A DNA stretch of 7,062 bases, taken from positions 1 through 7,062 of the forward strand of contig CAJPSG010000051.1 in NCBI GenBank assembly GCA_905373195.1, written 5' to 3'. Within the stretch, counting starts at the first letter, position 1, and each line of letters opens with the position of its first letter. Positions 5,473-7,062 of this stretch are shown in pieces. The translations under genes and the position numbers were made by a program. The notes under the pieces were generated by a model. It saw only the letters and a program-made list of their open reading frames with translations, was not told where the DNA came from and did no database searches. This DNA is from Kingella oralis. GTDB taxonomy: Bacteria > Pseudomonadota > Gammaproteobacteria > Burkholderiales > Neisseriaceae.

Positions 5473-5818
5473 TTATTCATACTTGCGAAACAGCTTATCA
5501 ATTTCTGCATCAAAGTTCGCGCAAAAATTAGGCGCGCTGGCTTTTTTCAGATATTTGGCTTTCAGCGTTTCGGTGTTTCGTTTTAGTTTGGCGATGTTTT
5601 TTTCGTTGTATTGAGCACAGTTATGCTTGTTCAACGCTTGCGTCAAGCGCGGTTCATATTTTTGCTGCGTTGGCTTCAATGGATACGCCGCATTGCCCCG
5701 AATACAAGCCTGTGGCAAAGCCTGCTTCGTAGATATTGCTGCAACGGCGTTCTTCCAGCCAAGATGCGTTTGCCAACACGGGAGCAATCAGGGCGAGCAA
5801 AACCAATTTTTTTAACAT
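5473..5818 (-). pseudogene. Small cysteine-containing secreted protein, frameshifted at an A5 run (plus strand T5, 5659-5663)
   Basis: I do not recognise the family. Translation from ATG 5818 gives a clear Sec signal peptide, MLKKLVLLALIAPVLANA, then SWLEERRCSNIYEAGFATG and on to a TGA at 5654-5656. The downstream frame, open to the TAA at 5473, continues with KYEPRLTQALNKHNCAQ and ends IDKLFRKYE. Dropping one A from the five in the message (GCA GCA AAA ATA TGA becomes GCA GCA AAA TAT GAA) joins them into a 114-residue protein. The joined product has four cysteines outside the signal (RRC, GQC, HNC, NFC), suggesting two disulfides in a periplasmic protein, and a Lys-rich helical C-terminal half. 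A single-frame reading from 5787 gives 104 residues, but its N-terminal part is an out-of-frame reading of the signal-peptide region with no good ribosome binding site. It sits between rpoZ and spoT with its own promoter candidate. Possible explanations are a true mutation, phase variation, slippage or a sequencing error. Confidence 0.72.
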
Positions 5819-5824
5819 GATGAT

Positions 5825-5831
5825 TCCTTCC
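5825..5831 (-). promoter_or_regulatory. Ribosome binding site that fixes the start of the frameshifted small gene
   Basis: GGAAGGA on the minus strand lies 6 bases before ATG 5818 and is the strongest Shine-Dalgarno match in the window. With the signal peptide that follows, it shows that translation begins at 5818 and not at the in-frame ATG 5787 of the downstream frame. Confidence 0.8.
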
Positions 5832-5851
5832 AGTTATAAGAATCTGTATTC

Positions 5852-5879
5852 ATTATTTGCATGGTAAACAGGTTCTAAA
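5852..5879 (-). promoter_or_regulatory. Candidate sigma-70 promoter of the small secreted-protein gene
   Basis: On the minus strand TTTAGA (complement of 5874-5879) and AATAAT (complement of 5852-5857) are 16 bases apart, matching the -35 and -10 consensus at 4/6 and 5/6. Transcription would start near 5845, leaving a leader of about 27 bases that includes the strong ribosome binding site. Confidence 0.4.
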
Positions 5880-5881
5880 CA

Positions 5882-5927
5882 TTTCAGGCTGCCCACCGCA
5901 CAATCCAACGCAATAGGCAGCCTGAAA
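5882..5927 (-). terminator. DUS-pair hairpin downstream of rpoZ
   Basis: TTTCAGGCTGCC (5882-5893) and GGCAGCCTGAAA (5916-5927) form a 12-base stem with a 22-base loop, beginning 4 bases after the rpoZ stop codon. The right arm holds a perfect DUS (5915-5926), the left an 11/12 match (5883-5894). The minus-strand sequence after the stem is only weakly T-rich, so termination may be partial and allow read-through toward spoT. Confidence 0.55.
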
Positions 5928-5931
5928 ACCA

Positions 5932-6141
5932 TTATTTCACGCGCGACAATATCTTGTCGGCGGTTACCTGCCCTGCGGCGATTTCGCGCAACGCCGTTAC
6001 CGTGGGCTTATCGTGGCGAACATCCTCCACCAAGGGCGAAGTGCCATTTTCCAGCTGGCGAGCGCGGCGCGCGGCGGCGAGGGTTAAATCAAAATGATTG
6101 GGGATTTTTTCAATACATTCTTCAACGGTGATACGAGCCAT
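5932..6141 (-). CDS. rpoZ: DNA-directed RNA polymerase subunit omega
   Basis: This 69-residue protein is the omega subunit, which binds the beta-prime subunit, helps assemble RNA polymerase and in E. coli contributes to a ppGpp-binding site. The start [33 protein letters not shown] is the conserved omega core. It is followed by [20 protein letters not shown] (about 38-57), which is shared by the family. It is shorter than the 91-residue E. coli protein, as expected for Neisseriaceae, whose omega lacks the extended C-terminus. AAGGAAA (6147-6153) lies 5 bases before the ATG. It follows gmk by 87 bases with no intervening inverted repeat, so the two are probably co-transcribed. Confidence 0.95.
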   Translation of the reverse strand: MARITVEECIEKIPNHFDLTLAAARRARQLENGTSPLVEDVRHDKPTVTALREIAAGQVTADKILSRVK

Positions 6142-6169
6142 TGTGGTTTCCTTGTGGCGAGTGAGTTTG

Positions 6170-6181
6170 CGGCAGCCTGAA
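6170..6181 (+). repeat. DUS 12-mer (11/12) between gmk and rpoZ
   Basis: CGGCAGCCTGAA, one mismatch at the first base. It is in the same orientation as the copy at 6198, so the two form a direct rather than inverted pair and no hairpin. Confidence 0.85.
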
Positions 6182-6197
6182 AACCCATTTGGATAAC

Positions 6198-6209
6198 AGG
6201 CAGCCTGAA
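6198..6209 (+). repeat. Perfect DUS 12-mer between gmk and rpoZ
   Basis: AGGCAGCCTGAA, 19 bases after the gap copy at 6170 and 20 bases from the gmk stop codon. It is unpaired, consistent with read-through from gmk into rpoZ. Confidence 0.92.
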
Positions 6210-6228
6210 AATTGTTAAGATTTGAATT

Positions 6229-6843
6229 TTAAAGATTTTGCAATATTTTTTCAACGTTTAACGTTTGATTACGCAGCAATAAGCGTTGCGCTTTAACAAT
6301 ATGCAGCAAATCGCCCTCTGCCTGCACCAAATCGTTGTTCACCACAATATAGTCAAACGCAAACGCATAGCGGATTTCCTGCTCCGCCTCGCTCAACCGT
6401 CGCGCGATGACTTCTTCGCTATCGGTTTGGCGGTTGCGCAAACGCTGTTCCAGCACAGCAAGCGAGGGCGGCAGAATAAAAATGCTTACCGCTTCGGGCA
6501 ACGCCTTGCGCACTTGCTCCGCGCCTTGCACGTCAATTTCCAAAATCACATCCAAGCCTTGTGCGCACATTTCCTGCACCGCTGCCGCGCTGGTGCCATA
6601 CAAATTGCCAAACACTTCGGCGTGTTCCAAAAACGCGCCCTGCCCCACCAATTCGGTAAAATGCTCGCGCGTGGTGAAATAATAATGCTTGCCGTGTTGC
6701 TCGTTTTCGCGTGGCGCGCGCGTGGTGTGCGAAATGGACACGCGGATATTGGGATTGTGCGCGGTTAAACGCGAAACCAGCGTGGTTTTGCCTGTGCCCG
6801 ATGCGGCGGAAATGATGAATACATTGCCTTTGGCGGTCGTCAT
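6229..6843 (-). CDS. gmk: Guanylate kinase
   Basis: This 204-residue cytoplasmic enzyme phosphorylates GMP (and dGMP) to GDP with ATP, an essential step of purine salvage and GTP supply. The P-loop is SAASGTGKTT at 12-21, of the same form as the SAPSGAGKSS of E. coli Gmk. GMP-binding elements follow: SISHTTRAPRENE (36-48) with Arg42 and Arg45, HYYF (53-56), and YGTS (82-85). The core strand LEIDVQGAEQV (101-111), ILPPS (123-127) and the lid RLRNRQTDSEEVIARRL (134-150) are typical of the family, and the length is normal. AAAGG (6852-6856) lies 8 bases before the ATG. It leads the gmk-rpoZ-(small gene)-spoT group, all on the minus strand. The product GDP/GTP pool is the substrate for SpoT. Confidence 0.97.
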   Translation of the reverse strand: MTTAKGNVFIISAASGTGKTTLVSRLTAHNPNIRVSISHTTRAPRENEQHGKHYYFTTREHFTELVGQGAFLEHAEVFGNLYGTSAAAVQEMCAQGLDVILEIDVQGAEQVRKALPEAVSIFILPPSLAVLEQRLRNRQTDSEEVIARRLSEAEQEIRYAFAFDYIVVNNDLVQAEGDLLHIVKAQRLLLRNQTLNVEKILQNL

Positions 6844-6857
6844 TTTGTTTACCTTTG

Positions 6858-6893
6858 ATTACAAACCAATTACAAATAATCACAATTATGCCA
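6858..6893 (-). promoter_or_regulatory. Candidate promoter region of the gmk-rpoZ transcript
   Basis: Two overlapping candidates lie in this A/T-rich stretch on the minus strand. One has TTGTGA (6880-6885) and TGTAAT (6858-6863) 16 bases apart. The other is an extended -10, TGG-CATAAT (6885-6893), whose -35 would fall inside a DUS arm. They cannot be told apart by eye. Confidence 0.35.
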
Positions 6894-6895
6894 TA

Positions 6896-6952
6896 GTTTT
6901 CAGGCTGCCTAAACTATTGGGCGGGTTGCGCGGTGTGAGGCAGCCTGAAAAC
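6896..6952. repeat. Inverted DUS pair upstream of gmk, possible terminator of an upstream gene
   Basis: GTTTTCAGGCTGCCT (6896-6910) and AGGCAGCCTGAAAAC (6938-6952) are perfect 15-base complements around a 27-base loop, each arm with a perfect DUS. It lies 52 bases upstream of the gmk start and could end transcription from a gene to the right of the window. Confidence 0.6.
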
Positions 6953-6956
6953 GTTA

Positions 6957-6968
6957 AGGCAGCCTGAA
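6957..6968 (+). repeat. Perfect DUS 12-mer upstream of gmk
   Basis: AGGCAGCCTGAA, a third copy directly after the inverted pair and in direct repeat with the arm at 6938. It could replace that arm in an alternative hairpin. Confidence 0.92.
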
Positions 6969-7022
6969 AATGGGTTTTGAGCTTTGTGGTTGGCTTGGAA
7001 TTTAGCTTTAACCATGCGTCTC

Positions 7023-7062
7023 GTGCCGACGGGGCACTTACTTTTCTTTGCTTCGCCAAAGA
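7023..7062. repeat. Hairpin-forming repeat running off the right edge
   Basis: GTGCC-GACGG-GGCAC (7023-7037) is a 5-base stem. It is followed by TCTTTG-CTTCGC-CAAAGA (7045-7062), a 6-base stem whose outer part (CTTACTTT to its left) may continue past the edge. From memory, similar ACTTACTTTTCTTTGCTTCGCC stretches occur as dispersed repeats in several proteobacteria. No coding sequence is recognised in 6969-7062. Confidence 0.4.

Noticed and set aside
5473..5787. Single-frame 104-residue reading of the small minus-strand gene
   Set aside because: Its first 40 or so residues are an out-of-frame reading of the signal-peptide region. The real start is 5818, with strong ribosome binding site and leader.
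6784..6810. Gmk P-loop lacking the first glycine of the general Walker A pattern
   Set aside because: E. coli Gmk also has alanine at that position (SAPSGAGKSS), so this is normal for the family.

Overview
The window looks like chromosomal DNA from a naturally competent Neisseriaceae bacterium. The main evidence is the 12-mer AGGCAGCCTGAA and its complement. I count 16 perfect copies and 6 one-mismatch copies in about 7 kb. This is the Kingella-type dialect of the neisserial DNA uptake sequence (DUS), not the meningococcal/gonococcal GCCGTCTGAA form. The encoded proteins (MafA, a 69-residue omega subunit, SpoT, Gmk) also read as neisserial. Kingella or a close relative is the best guess; the species cannot be fixed from this window.

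Left part (1-2763), accessory in character. A MafA-family lipoprotein gene is on the minus strand and is cut by the left edge. It is divergent from a small XRE-type regulator gene on the plus strand. The 145 bp between them hold a perfect 19-bp inverted repeat that is a good operator candidate. Twenty bases after the regulator comes a Wzx/PST-type oligosaccharide flippase gene, probably in the same transcript. MafA proteins are known from neisserial maf islands, where mafA precedes mafB polymorphic-toxin and mafI immunity genes. If that order holds, the toxin genes would lie just beyond the left edge.

Middle (2764-3093), a 330-base gap between convergent gene ends. It is packed with DUS copies and small hairpins, and includes the probable terminator of spoT. 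I see no convincing gene in it.

Right part (3094-6843), housekeeping, all on the minus strand and read right to left: gmk, rpoZ, a small frameshifted secreted-protein gene, then spoT. The order gmk-rpoZ-spoT is the classic proteobacterial arrangement. It puts guanylate kinase, which feeds the GDP/GTP pool, next to the (p)ppGpp synthetase/hydrolase that uses those nucleotides and the RNA polymerase omega subunit that contributes to a (p)ppGpp site in some bacteria. The extra small gene between rpoZ and spoT has its own likely promoter, strong ribosome binding site and signal peptide. A 5-T run on the plus strand (5 A in the message) throws it out of frame, and removing one base restores a 114-residue protein with four cysteines. 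Paired DUS copies form hairpins after spoT, after the small gene and after rpoZ, and another lies upstream of gmk. The right edge (7021-7062) enters another hairpin-forming repeat.

No tRNA, rRNA, CRISPR array or insertion sequence was recognised. The most interesting points are the mafA/XRE divergent unit with its operator-like repeat, the frameshifted cysteine-rich secreted protein, and the way DUS copies supply start-proximal, stop-codon, coding and terminator sequence.
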